Shown here in pieces: positions 10,463 through 19,757 of a stretch of 64,000 bases of DNA. Made by a program: the position numbers and the translations under genes. The DNA is from Chrysogorgia sp. JL179-B06 (taxonomy: Eukaryota; Cnidaria; Anthozoa; Scleralcyonacea; Chrysogorgiidae): assembly GCA_035772405.1 (NCBI GenBank), contig JAYKKM010000065.1, forward strand, positions 1,023,501-1,087,500, in the 5' to 3' direction. A model generated the notes under the pieces. The model saw only the letters and a list, made by a program, of their open reading frames with translations. It was not told the DNA's origin and made no database searches. Within the stretch, counting starts at the first letter, position 1. Every line of letters starts with the position of its first letter.

Positions 10463-12640
10463 TTGTGGGTCCATATTCCCTTCTCTGATTGGTAGTTGAT
10501 ACTTTTTGGGAGAATTGCACTATTCATCAAGTTTTTAAAATAAATTTAATCGTTATTTCTGTGTCGTTATTTTATAAAAGAAATACCAAATGATTTTCCG
10601 TGCTGGATACTGTGATCCAAACACTTGGGAAGTTGCTCGACTTTCGAAAAGCAGTAGTAGTGAGAACACATTATAATATTAGTTCACATACATGTATAAT
10701 TATCTACTTTTTCTGGGGTATGCCACCAGACCCTCTAGAGAGGTTCACAAACACAAACTTCACAGGATTTGTCTTACTGCCCCCTAGCGAAATAATCTGC
10801 CTCCCATGACTGAGGTCACGGAGTTTGAGTCCTCCATTCGGATATTTTATCACTCATGGGAAGAGCTTGTTGAACTATCTGCCAAAAGTTGTGGGGATTC
10901 TCTAGTTCCCCCCATTACGAGATTACTGCGATTATATAAAAATAGTAATTGGCACAAAATTACATTAATACCAGCACATCAAACTGGACACAAAATTTTG
11001 TACTGCTGGTACAAAAATAGCTTGAATAAGGATCAAGCTTAAATGTCTTGCTCCCTTTCCTGTATTGAACTATTTGCCTTATATGATAGAACAGTTACAA
11101 AATAAAATATTTGAGGTTATAGGCAGTTTAAACTATGGTAGTGGGAAACAATTGTTTTATTCCTCCTATAGGGAAAAATATGAAAATAATATAGTATGTA
11201 CTGTAGACAGTGAAGAAAAAAGATGTTGAGCAAAATCTTAAACTGTACACTTTTTAAAATAATGAAGACTTTCTTATCATCACACTTATTTACTGGTACC
11301 TTGGGAAAAGTTAAACACTTACCCTCTGACTTTGCAGTTGTTTCCTACTCACTGACCTTAGCAGACAACATGTCATGTGATCATGTATCAACCAATGAAA
11401 GCATGTCTCATGGAAGGAAAAAATAGAGAGCATATAACAATTTGTTTTGTGGCCTCTTGACAGCCATTGTTACCCTCAGGTAACAGTGATGTGTTGCAGC
11501 CACAATCTGGAATGAATGCCATTCTTTTTATTCCAATTACCTCCCATGAACATTGATAGGGAAATTAAAATCGCACAAAAGCTTTTTCTTTCCCATATTT
11601 AAGCTCACTCTTTGAAGAAATGTGTTAAATTTATCCAAAAAAGTTTCATCAAAGCAGAGGACGATAAAATGTAGCCACGATAATGCTCGGGCAGTTAGCC
11701 TGAAACACTTCAATAACCAACATTTCAATGTCCTGCTCAAGGTCTTTTCGTCTTGTAGAAAATATAATTCCAGTTAATACTCACCACCATTTCTACCGTC
11801 ATCCCTATCCCGGCAATATAAGATGTAATCATTACTCAGAACTTCTGTATCACCAATGTTAACCGTTTCCGTCACCGATATCATATCATAATTACCAGAG
11901 TAAACATTAAGGTTTTGAAATAAGCTTAATTTATTCATACCATGCTCCTCTCAGAATAACTTTTTAAACTTTGGGCGTTGAAAGAAATAACTCGTAGATT
12001 ACTCGTCCTAACTGATAAATAGGCATGAATGGGAACAGAAATATTTGAATTCCAAATACAAATACAATAGCACCCCAGCAAGCTCAGTACAAATATCAAT
12101 ATAAATGACAACTTCGTAGCACTTGAAATTATACGTCTGACAGCCATTGATATATGTTCCAGCCTTGTACACAACGCTTGACCACCCATCGAGGCACCAA
12201 ATACAACTCGTTATGAAACGTAATTATACGCCCTCAACATGCCAAAAGCCATCGCCCATGCATGTGAATCATACCACAACAGGTTGCATAACATATTGGC
12301 ACCGAGGACCAACCCAAATTAGTTGGAGTCTCTTTCACTGAAGATGTCCTTAGACACTGTAAACAATGCATCCTGATCCTTCGTAAAAGTACCTTCTAGC
12401 CAACACTCTCTGTCATGCCCTTGCCACATTATGTAGTGGACTACGCCTACCTGCCATCATGAGTCGATCCTGCTACTGGATTTATTGCTCTAAGAGACAC
12501 CACACTTGTATCACGGCATATCCCTAGAGATTGGTCATGACACAAATATCAATAAAATTCCAGTAGCTGAGAAAGCCATAGCTGAACTCGAAAATAGGTC
12601 CGCAATGCGAACATGTGGGTACCGCATGCAAAATAATATT
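10463..12640. other. Long region with only unsupported ORFs
   Basis: ORFs of 60-120 codons occur on both strands (for example 10806-11042 plus, 11935-12189 minus, 12506-12859 plus), but none shows a recognisable domain or codon pattern. 12180-12540 has a low-complexity look of a decayed coding sequence that I cannot place. Confidence 0.4.
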
Positions 12641-12644
12641 TTGG

Positions 12645-13195
12645 GCTCGTTTTTTGAAATTTCCTGTGTAACCAGGCCTTATTCAAAATGGCCGCCAGTA
12701 TATAACAGTGAGCTCTATATATATCTGGAGGGCTATCTCATAGAGATCATATATATATCCAAGATGGCAGCCTTCAATTGGTTCCCAAATTCATGCCCCA
12801 GTGCCCCCTCTAGTCTTATATATATGATCTCTATGGGCTATCTGGCAAGCAAAAAGTGAAGCCAAAGATGGCAGACTTTACAAGTTAGTTTCAGTCCCCT
12901 GCGCAGTTTGTACATCAGTCTTTCTATATATAAACCGCGTAGGGGACTGAAACTGACGTGCCAAGTCGGTCATCTTTGGCTTCACTTTTTGCCTGGCCAA
13001 TGACTGGCAGATAGCCCTCCAGATATATATATATAGAGCTCACTAGTATATAATCGTCCGAATTTTGTCACTTAACCATGTAAATAACCACAAAACAACA
13101 AAGATCCTAATCCTAACCCCCCGCCTAACGAATTTTCAACCTTAACCCAATATTGGCTGCCATTTTGAATAAGGCCTGGTTACTTAGGAAAACTC
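12645..13195. mobile_element. Fold-back transposable element with long inverted repeats
   Basis: The outer arms 'gtaaccaggccttattcaaa' (about 12668) and its reverse complement (about 13163-13182) continue inwards through matching blocks: 'gagctctatatatatctgga' against the reverse strand near 13019-13041, and 'aaaaagtgaagccaaagatg' (about 12851) against 'catctttggcttcactttt' (about 12970). A further inner pair 'cagtcccctgcgca' and 'aggggactgaaactg' closes the loop near 12890-12955. Arm length is over 200 bp with internal indels. No protein is encoded. Confidence 0.75.
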
Positions 13196-13514
13196 AAAAT
13201 GCGCCGCATGGAACATTAATGCCTGGGTCAGCCTTGTCAATGAGTAATGAGCATGGGATTGGGGTGTGACCAAAACTGAAATGTCCAAATCTGTAATACT
13301 AACTGAAATATTAGTATTATTCGTTTAGACTGGGGCATTTATCTCCATTATGGAATCACTGCCATGGACGCTCTTTATCATTATATTGATGTGATGCCTT
13401 TAAAATGTCTATGAAATGAAAATTCGCTCCATTTTTTTTATACTGTATTTGAAAAAACACTTAAAATAATGAAAAATAGCTTTTTATGTTTAATTATTAT
13501 GCTTTATATAATTT

Positions 13515-14085
13515 GATCTGTTGACGTCACAATATGGACACAGCACTATAAAAACAAAACTGAAAATCAGGCATAACCAGTCTGAAGATATCTTCAGACT
13601 GGTTCAACTAAATAGATTCAAACCTTGCTGACTTACTCAATCAAGAAAACTAAACATTGTCATGGTTCTAATATGGTTGCTATGGTAACGGATTAGTTTC
13701 CTGATTACTCTCTTCCTTTATAACAATTCTTTGTTTTCAACCACATTTACAGCAACTTATTTAGTTTTAGGAATTTGACATCCTTTTCTCATGATTTCCA
13801 ATGTAACAATACTGTTTAAAACAATAAAACAGTAACTGCAATGACAAAAAGTAGTGGCCTGGGAACAAGATATGTTACCATGGGAACCTAATAACAACAA
13901 TCTCAATGCAAAGTCTTGTTGACTCAGTAAGTCTGCATGGTTTGGTTTATTTTGGTTTGGTATTATTTTATTTTATTTGGTTTGGTATTTGGTTTGAGCC
14001 GGTTTAGTCAAACCAATCTGAAGATGTGCCTGATTTTGAGTTTTGATGTAATGCTGTGTCCATCTTGTTACGTCACAGCTCAAGT
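13515..14085. mobile_element. MITE-like element with inverted repeats of about 60 bp
   Basis: The left arm near 13522-13595 ('tgacgtcacaatatggacac', then 'aaaatcaggc') is the imperfect reverse complement of the right arm near 14010-14080 ('gcctgattttgagttttgat', then 'gctgtgtccatcttgttacg'). A short internal palindrome 'cagtctgaagatatcttcagactg' lies at about 13579-13602. The interior is AT-rich with 'tttggtttgg' repeats near 13940-13995. Confidence 0.65.
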
Positions 14086-14089
14086 TACA

Positions 14090-15295
14090 TGAAATGTATG
14101 TAATAACTCGAGAATGGCATAAGATACGATAGTTGTGTAAAAGCTATTTTTCATGATTGTTAGTAAGCTAACAGCAGATTTAACTAAATCAGCAGAGAAT
14201 TAATACATTTGTAAAATCCATTTTTAATACAAACATAGGTTCCATTATTACATGTCATGGATAATTCATCGGTTAATGATTAAGACACAAGTTTTCTCAT
14301 TTATAATACAATGTTAGGAACATCTGTCAACAACAAAAACATTTTTCACAGAAACTTGAATACAATTACTGCAGAGAAGAACCATATCTATAATGCTGAA
14401 ATCATCTTAATGATGTTCATAATCTTGGCACAAATTATTACTTGGGAGCTAATTTTGACCATCTTGAAATAATTGTCTGACATTGTGAACTTGTTAACAA
14501 GCAACATTCATAGTTGGTTTCTAAACCAAAAAATAAGTTTGTAAATGCATTTTTCCATTTTTAGACAAACATAAGGGCCAGCAGCATAGTTAACAACAAA
14601 AAATCTTTATTTACTGACACATGAAACAAAATATTGTTCAAGCCAGACGAATTCCAATTATAAATATGTTTACCGGTAATGTATTTAACGATCAATGACT
14701 TTGCTATACACTGTTTACCAGCATTGTCGCCTAACTTAGACTGACTTCCTCACCTGAAACAGATGGATATACCTGTACAACATTTGAATTTGACGAATAA
14801 ATATACTAAAATAAAAACAGCCACAGACAGTATAATCATAGCTACTCAGAGGACCGAAGCTAAGCACATCAATTTATGATCAAAGAAATACCTACAGAAA
14901 TACCTAAAAACGAGAAAGATACAACTTACCTTTAATGTAAACTATACAAGTTCAAGAAAGACAAGACGTTTTGAGGATTGTCGAAAACTTCTCCGAAAAG
15001 CCAAAAACGCACAGTCTCGATCAGAACTGACAGAAGACACGCCGGGAATTATTAAGCCAAAAACCATAACGCACTCGATCAGACGACACCACGAAGATCA
15101 TGAGCATTCCCGACTTACACGCACGACCTTTGTACATTGCACTTGTCGACAAGTTAAAGTTTTTCGAGATTTTCTACCGTAGTCACACAAAGAATCCTTC
15201 GATGATCGATATTTATGCCCTAACGATGGAGACGACATTTTCCGACGAATTCCGAATTAGCATCTGAGTTGCGCAGTTGTAATTTCGATGTTGAA
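14090..15295. other. AT-rich DNA, nothing recognised
   Basis: No supported ORF or repeat. 15000-15290 is less AT-rich and may be the 5' part of the non-LTR element that follows, but no motif shows it. Confidence 0.35.
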
Positions 15296-15297
15296 CC

Positions 15298-15337
15298 CCT
15301 ATCTACCTACCTACCTATCTACCTACCTACCTACCTC
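15298..15337. repeat. (CTAC)n microsatellite
   Basis: About ten nearly perfect 'ctac'/'ctat' tetranucleotide units. Confidence 0.9.
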
Positions 15338-15399
15338 AACACCATGACTATATGGGTACCGCTGACCGCGGTACCCACAAAAATGAGCTGCTCTGCCAG

Positions 15400-15787
15400 A
15401 CACCAAACGGTGGTCCTGTCACGACCTTAGTGGTGGTGGCGTACTTGTTGCTGTAAAAGGAAACATACAAGCGTCCCATCGTTTAGATCTCGAAAGAGCG
15501 TATTGAGTTGGTTGTCGTCAAACTTATGAAGGCAAACAACAAACCTGTCTTGCTTTACACATTTTATCGTCCTCCTGACGTGACGCCTGACATTCTACTA
15601 CAGCTTAATTCTTCGTTACAAGACACTAGCGAGTCCAGTTGTATAGTCTTGATAGGTGATTTCAATCTCCCTGCCATTGACTGGTCAGCCGATCAAACTG
15701 CCCATTAACTAAAGGAGGGCATGATCAGAACTTCTGCGACTTGATGGGTGATAACTTCCTTCAACAATTTATACCTCATGGCCCGAC
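15400..15787 (+). pseudogene. Non-LTR retrotransposon relic, endonuclease domain
   Basis: The frame reads GGGVLVAVKGN near 15432, then LLYTFYRPPD (about 15552) and SCIVLIGDFNLPAIDW (about 15634). These are hallmark motifs of the apurinic-like endonuclease of CR1/L2/Jockey-group retrotransposons (the GDFN Asp and Asn are catalytic). The enzyme nicks target DNA to prime reverse transcription. A premature stop near 15506 and another at 15706 show decay. The relic is cut by the Polinton, and its sequence resumes at 29001. Confidence 0.8.
15782..15787 (+). repeat. Target-site duplication of the Polinton, left copy
   Basis: The hexamer 'cccgac' directly precedes AGTAGATAAC and is repeated exactly at 28995-29000. 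Six-bp duplications are the Polinton norm. Confidence 0.95.
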
Positions 15788-15998
15788 AGTAGATAACCCC
15801 CCCCATATACCGTTCAAAGGGATGCCGCCTCATTAAAAAGTCATTAAGACGGATCACTTTCGTGTGATAATTACTACAAGCTCATTGGTGAATTTTCAGG
15901 CGGACCTCTGCGAAGACATCTCCCTCTTCTTCGCGCGTTTTTTTATCGTGTCTGCGTGCCTACATAAACGCCGGCCAAACATACAACATTACTTTACA
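15788..15998 (+). repeat. Left terminal inverted repeat of the Polinton
   Basis: About 211 bp match, in reverse complement, the right end of the element. Landmarks are AGTAGATAAC, a C-run, 'gatgccgcctcatta', 'gcggacctctgcgaagaca' and 'cgccggccaaacata'. It ends near 'ttactttac'. In protein-primed replication the ends serve as origins bound by terminal protein. Confidence 0.92.
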
Positions 15999-16027
15999 CT
16001 ATTCTTCATCAGAGTAAGATCGTTGTC

Positions 16028-16663
16028 ATGGAATGTCTTCACGGTAAACCTGCATCCTCCTCAATAACCACAAATGGACTCTTCTGGTTCTGCGGACAAA
16101 AGCCTAGTTGTCAGTTCTTTTGCCCTGAAGAAGATTGTTACATGTTTGGGAAAGCAGTAAACTCTTTTCGAGCAAATGGCTGTATACACCCAGTGTGTCC
16201 TACTCATCAGAAGCTGGCAACGATGCGAATGGTTAAAGATAAGATGAAAGAAAGTTACGGAAGACCTTACTTCGTCTGCTCTGAGGGGGAAAATGCCTGC
16301 TCGTTTTGGCAATGGGGAGATGTCTTCGAGAGTCCTAAACCTTTCTGTCGACATGGCATGGTCTGTTGTGTCCGTAAAGTCAAGAAAGAAGGTGACAACA
16401 AAGGTCGTATATTCTACTGCTGTCCTAAGGAAAGAGAATATGCATGCGGATTCTTTGAATGGAAACCTACAGAGAACTCGCCACGAATTTATAACATTGG
16501 GTGCCTGTTTAGTGAGCCATTACAATATCAGTACAAGATCGCAGAAACGGGCGAATCTTTTACAAGTAGAAAGAATGACTCTAAAGAAGCCTATGAAGAT
16601 TATCTTTTTCAAAAATCTATCGATGCATTGACTGAAGACATGGAAAAACTGAACATTTGCTGA
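16028..16663 (+). CDS. Triple GRF-type zinc-finger protein
   Basis: This 211-residue protein has three successive modules of the zf-GRF kind (C-x-H...C...C). Module 1 is at about residues 3-36 (CLHG... FWFCG... CQFFC). Module 2 is at about 57-97 (C-x-T-H... RPYFVCS... CSFWQW). Module 3 is at about 107-146 and is the most canonical: FCRHG, then VKKEGDNKGRIFYCC, then CGFFEW. GRF zinc fingers bind single-stranded nucleic acid in NEIL3, topoisomerase 3 and APE2. Here the fingers are almost the whole protein, so it may be an accessory nucleic-acid-binding factor. It is the first gene inside the left TIR. A polyadenylation signal AATAAA lies at 16697-16702. Function in Polintons is unproven. Confidence 0.85.
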   Translation: MECLHGKPASSSITTNGLFWFCGQKPSCQFFCPEEDCYMFGKAVNSFRANGCIHPVCPTHQKLATMRMVKDKMKESYGRPYFVCSEGENACSFWQWGDVFESPKPFCRHGMVCCVRKVKKEGDNKGRIFYCCPKEREYACGFFEWKPTENSPRIYNIGCLFSEPLQYQYKIAETGESFTSRKNDSKEAYEDYLFQKSIDALTEDMEKLNIC

Positions 16664-16696
16664 ACATATATAATTTTGTATTCTAATTTCTTGTGT

Positions 16697-16702
16697 AATA
16701 AA
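16697..16702 (+). terminator. Polyadenylation signal after the GRF gene
   Basis: AATAAA 34 bp downstream of the stop codon. Confidence 0.6.
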
Positions 16703-16831
16703 TGTTTTCTCCTACTATACATTTGTATACGTGTCTTTTTTCTTATTGGGACGTCAACAGCGCATGCGAGTAAGTGTTTATGTATCCCATAATTTGTAAA
16801 GGATACATTCCCACATTTAAAACAGAAACTT

Positions 16832-17230
16832 TTGCGATTATCCCTACGAATCGATATGGACATAATTTTTGATGAGTTAAAACGACACAACGTTGCTATC
16901 GATAGATATACACTATCCTATAATATTCAAACATGTCTTAGCAAACATCGATACCTGTTTGATAGACTAAGCATTCAAGTAAAGAGCTTAAGCCTTCATC
17001 ACATCTATGAAGAAATGGATGTAAATAATTTCGGGAGAATAATCGCGTATCTTTCTCTCGTGTATAGAATGAGGGATTGTTACGACAGTGAAACGATTCG
17101 AGAGGCTGTTCAACGAACAGTGAACGATTTTCAGAACATAGACCTGTCGCAATACAAGCATCGTGGTGGTTCTTCGTTACAATTGCTGGGTCCCATGTTC
17201 CTGGGATTTGTGTGTGCCTATATCGTCTGA
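16832..17230 (+). CDS. Bcl-2-like apoptosis regulator (candidate)
   Basis: A 132-residue, helix-rich protein (124 residues if translation begins at the second methionine, 16856). Residues 58-76 (IYEEMDVNNFGRIIAYLSL) fit the BH1 region of Bcl-2 proteins, whose core is N-W/F-G-R-I/V. About 37 residues later, QYKHRGG (107-113) falls where BH2 (W-I-x3-G-G) is expected. The protein ends in a hydrophobic stretch (118-132) suited to a tail anchor, and Bcl-2 proteins sit in mitochondrial or ER membranes by such tails. Spacing of BH1, BH2 and tail agrees with the family. BH2 lacks its Trp, and no clear BH3 is seen. If correct, it would restrain host cell death during element/virus replication. It lies between the GRF gene and the integrase. 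Fold prediction would settle this. Confidence 0.65.
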   Translation: MRLSLRIDMDIIFDELKRHNVAIDRYTLSYNIQTCLSKHRYLFDRLSIQVKSLSLHHIYEEMDVNNFGRIIAYLSLVYRMRDCYDSETIREAVQRTVNDFQNIDLSQYKHRGGSSLQLLGPMFLGFVCAYIV

Positions 17231-17298
17231 GCCGTTGCATTTATAGCGTGTCGTCCACTTCTCCTTATTTATATACCTCCAACCTTAGTCGTGTGAAC

Positions 17299-17514
17299 AT
17301 GTCTTGCTGCTGTCTGCCAAGTGGGCTACCTCATATAACCCTTCGAAATATTTTTAGACGAATCCGTTGTGTTTCGGCTTGTTGTGGTGGAAAGATTGTG
17401 ATTCAGCAATCAGAGTTAGATGGAGAAACAGTATCTCCACGACCTGTACTACAACCCAGAAAGTCCGGCAAGTTTCGGTGGTGTCGATGCTGTTTACCGT
17501 GTCGTAAAAAATGA
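17299..17514 (+). CDS. Short Cys-rich ORF overlapping the integrase start
   Basis: A 71-residue ORF begins with a methionine followed by a Cys-rich start (MSCCCLPSG), then an Arg-rich segment with RCVSACCGG and a C-terminal CRCCLPCRKK. Its last 95 bases overlap the integrase gene in another frame. N- and C-terminal Cys clusters beside basic residues suggest metal binding or palmitoylation. A longer ORF from 17212 exists in frame. It could be a small accessory gene or an artefact of the integrase leader. Confidence 0.3.
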   Translation: MSCCCLPSGLPHITLRNIFRRIRCVSACCGGKIVIQQSELDGETVSPRPVLQPRKSGKFRWCRCCLPCRKK

Positions 17515-18502
17515 CGGGAAATTTAAACTATCGCGAAACGATATAAAAACCTGGTTAAAAGAACAAGATACGTATACTTTACATAAACCAGTACGACATC
17601 GTTTTAAAAGAAATAGAGTTATTGTCGGAGCAATAGATGAAGAATGGGAAGCAGATTTGGTCATTATGGATTCGTTGAGTAAAGCAAACATTGGCTATAA
17701 ATACATTTTAACTGTCATTGATGTCTTATCCAAGTATGCGTGGGTAGAACCATTGAAAACAAAATCCGGAGAAAATCTGATTAAAGCCTTTAAGAAGATA
17801 TGCAAGAAAGGCAGACGTCCCGAGAAACTTCATACCGATAAAGGAACTGAATTTACCAACAGACTATTTCAGAAGCTTTTGAAAGATTACAACATATTGT
17901 TTTTCACCACGCATAATGATACCAAAGCGTCTATTGTGGAACGATTTAATCGAACGCTGAAAGGAAAGATGTGGAAATACTTTACAGCTAAGAATACACT
18001 AAAGTATATGGATGTGCTACAAAAACTGGTGTATTCCTACAACCATTCGCGACATCGCAGTATTGGAATGAAACCGGTTGATGTGAATCACGAGAATGAA
18101 AGCGTCGTGTGGCAACGATTGTACGGTCACGAATCTACCACGCCCATCAAGTATAAATTTAACGTGGGTGATCAAGTGCGAATCAGCAACGCCAGACGAA
18201 CATTCAAGAAAGGTTACTTACCCAGCTGGACCGAAGAAGTTTTCACCATAACGAAGCGTATACCTAGAAGACCACCTGTGTATAAAATCTCTGATTATCA
18301 CGATGAGGAGATAGAGGGAACATTTTACGAACAAGAGTTGCAAAGCATTATCAAGAAAGACACTGACTTTTTTAGAGTAGAAAATGTGATTAAGTCTCGC
18401 ATGCGTGGTAAATGCAAAGAATATCTTGTAAAATGGTTAGGTTATTCTAATGATTTTAATTCTTGGGTATCGGCGGATAATGTAAAACATATTTCGAAAT
18501 AA
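17420..18502 (+). CDS. INT: Polinton integrase (retroviral-type DDE) with C-terminal chromodomain
   Basis: 360 residues. The RNase-H-fold catalytic core carries D79 (EADLVIMD), D140 (LHTDKGTEF) and E174 (KASIVERFNRTLK), with 33 residues between the last two. This is the DDE triad that joins element ends to target DNA and yields the 6-bp duplication seen here. Residues about 242-310 form the SH3-like C-terminal region. Residues about 315-357 (FRVENVIKSR... EYLVKWLGYS... SWV) are a chromodomain, which in Polintons and chromoviruses can guide integration by reading histone marks. No N-terminal HHCC zinc finger is seen. The frame is fully open. The start at 17420 is the first methionine and precedes conserved-looking sequence (YLHDLYYNPESP). 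Confidence 0.95.
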   Translation: MEKQYLHDLYYNPESPASFGGVDAVYRVVKNDGKFKLSRNDIKTWLKEQDTYTLHKPVRHRFKRNRVIVGAIDEEWEADLVIMDSLSKANIGYKYILTVIDVLSKYAWVEPLKTKSGENLIKAFKKICKKGRRPEKLHTDKGTEFTNRLFQKLLKDYNILFFTTHNDTKASIVERFNRTLKGKMWKYFTAKNTLKYMDVLQKLVYSYNHSRHRSIGMKPVDVNHENESVVWQRLYGHESTTPIKYKFNVGDQVRISNARRTFKKGYLPSWTEEVFTITKRIPRRPPVYKISDYHDEEIEGTFYEQELQSIIKKDTDFFRVENVIKSRMRGKCKEYLVKWLGYSNDFNSWVSADNVKHISK

Positions 18503-18552
18503 AAGTATGTGATCTTATAACCTGTGTTCATTTGTGTCTTATACTCGCCGAG

Positions 18553-19308
18553 ATGACAACGCAGTTTTACTTGACGCTCCCAAGTAATAGTTCTATGAAA
18601 TATTTCCCGGACAATTCTGTAGCGAATTTTAAAGTGAAGCTCGCTGAAACGTTAGAACTGACAGGTGACTGGGAAGTAGCCCTTTCCGAGTTTAATTATC
18701 CTCATACATGGAGCACGATACGCGAAGGCAATCAGCAAACCTTTCTCTACAACATTAATGGCACAGGTCCAGATGAAGTGGGCATCATTCAAAGCACACA
18801 ATACAACAGTGTTACAAACCTGGTTAAAGATTTAAACCATTGCATGACGAAAGAAGGACAAGCTAAGATCAAGTTTACATATAATAAAAATACGCTCAAA
18901 GTGATAGTCGATGTGAAAAAAGGCGCAATGGTATGGTTTTCGGGTGATATCGCAACGACTTTAGGATTCGAGCAGGATGCAGTGATTACGAAGAAAACAA
19001 CGAGTCCTTACGTAGCAGATATAAACGCGGGCTTTTCATCCATATACCTCTACACAAATGTTGTGGATGTACAGTTTGTTGGCGACGTCAAAGTGCCTCT
19101 TCTACGAATTGTGAATACGAAAGGAAAATACGGGGAAAATGTTAACGTTACTTTCCGCAACCTTCAATACGTACCCGTAAAAGTGAAATCATTCGAGACG
19201 ATCGAAATAGATATAAAGGACGACAAAAACGAAAACGTCTCATTTGAATTTGGAAAGTCGATCGTGACACTACACTTCAGACAGAGCAGATCGCAGTATT
19301 TTATTTAA
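18553..19308 (+). CDS. Penton-like minor capsid protein (single jelly-roll)
   Basis: The 251-residue product begins MTTQFYLTLPSNSS (the in-frame methionine at 18532 is 7 codons upstream, and I prefer 18553). The N-terminal segment, a beta-rich body with short strands and absence of Cys-rich or helical domains fit the Polinton/adintovirus minor capsid protein that forms the vertices and corresponds to the adenovirus penton base. It sits 50 bp after the integrase and 2 bp before the pX-like gene, in the same rightward block as the major capsid gene, which is the usual Polinton order. The jelly-roll is inferred from family resemblance and position. Confidence 0.8.
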   Translation: MTTQFYLTLPSNSSMKYFPDNSVANFKVKLAETLELTGDWEVALSEFNYPHTWSTIREGNQQTFLYNINGTGPDEVGIIQSTQYNSVTNLVKDLNHCMTKEGQAKIKFTYNKNTLKVIVDVKKGAMVWFSGDIATTLGFEQDAVITKKTTSPYVADINAGFSSIYLYTNVVDVQFVGDVKVPLLRIVNTKGKYGENVNVTFRNLQYVPVKVKSFETIEIDIKDDKNENVSFEFGKSIVTLHFRQSRSQYFI

Positions 19309-19310
19309 AG

Positions 19311-19757
19311 ATGAGAACTACAATCGTTCCAGATGCAAAGCAGTTTCAACAATATTATTTACGAGGACAGCGAGGTGGAAGTCTATCTGGTTTTAGAGGT
19401 ACACGGATTCAAAGAGGCTACGGTATTGGAAGTTTCTTTAAAAGTATTGCCCGATATGCAATACCTCTGGTGAAACGAGGAGCACAAGCGATTGGACGGA
19501 GAGCTCTGCAAGCGGCAACAGATGTCAGTCAAGATGTTCTGGCCGGGAAAAGTGTGAAGCAAGCTGTCAAAGGTCGTGGTGTCGCAGCCGTCAAAGATAT
19601 AGCTCGACAGGGTGCTAAACAACTCATGGGTAACCAATCAGGAGACGGTCGCAAACGTAAAACATCTATAAAAACCAATGCATCATCGAAATCTACCAAT
19701 CGCTCACAGACCAAGAGGCGGAAAACATCTCAAGAAAAACCTACTTTTCTTAAATAA
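19311..19757 (+). CDS. Basic pX/pVII-like virion protein
   Basis: 148 residues rich in Arg, Lys, Gly and Ala. Near the N-terminus are RGQRGGS (residues about 19-25), a Gly-Gly site of the type cut by adenain proteases, and RGYGIGSFFKSIARYAIPLVKRG (about 35-57), an amphipathic or hydrophobic stretch. The tail is a Lys/Arg/Ser-rich nuclear-localisation-like region (RKRKT, KRRKT). Such proteins in adenoviruses and adintoviruses condense DNA or act on membranes after protease processing. Its stop overlaps the start of the capsid gene by one base (TAATG), which suggests coupled expression. The exact adenovirus counterpart is uncertain. Confidence 0.7.
   Translation: MRTTIVPDAKQFQQYYLRGQRGGSLSGFRGTRIQRGYGIGSFFKSIARYAIPLVKRGAQAIGRRALQAATDVSQDVLAGKSVKQAVKGRGVAAVKDIARQGAKQLMGNQSGDGRKRKTSIKTNASSKSTNRSQTKRRKTSQEKPTFLK

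Noticed and set aside
12506..12859. 117-residue ORF running into the fold-back element
   Set aside because: Its second half is translated inverted-repeat DNA.
15298..15337. CRISPR-like or telomeric repeat
   Set aside because: It is a simple (CTAC)n microsatellite without spacers.
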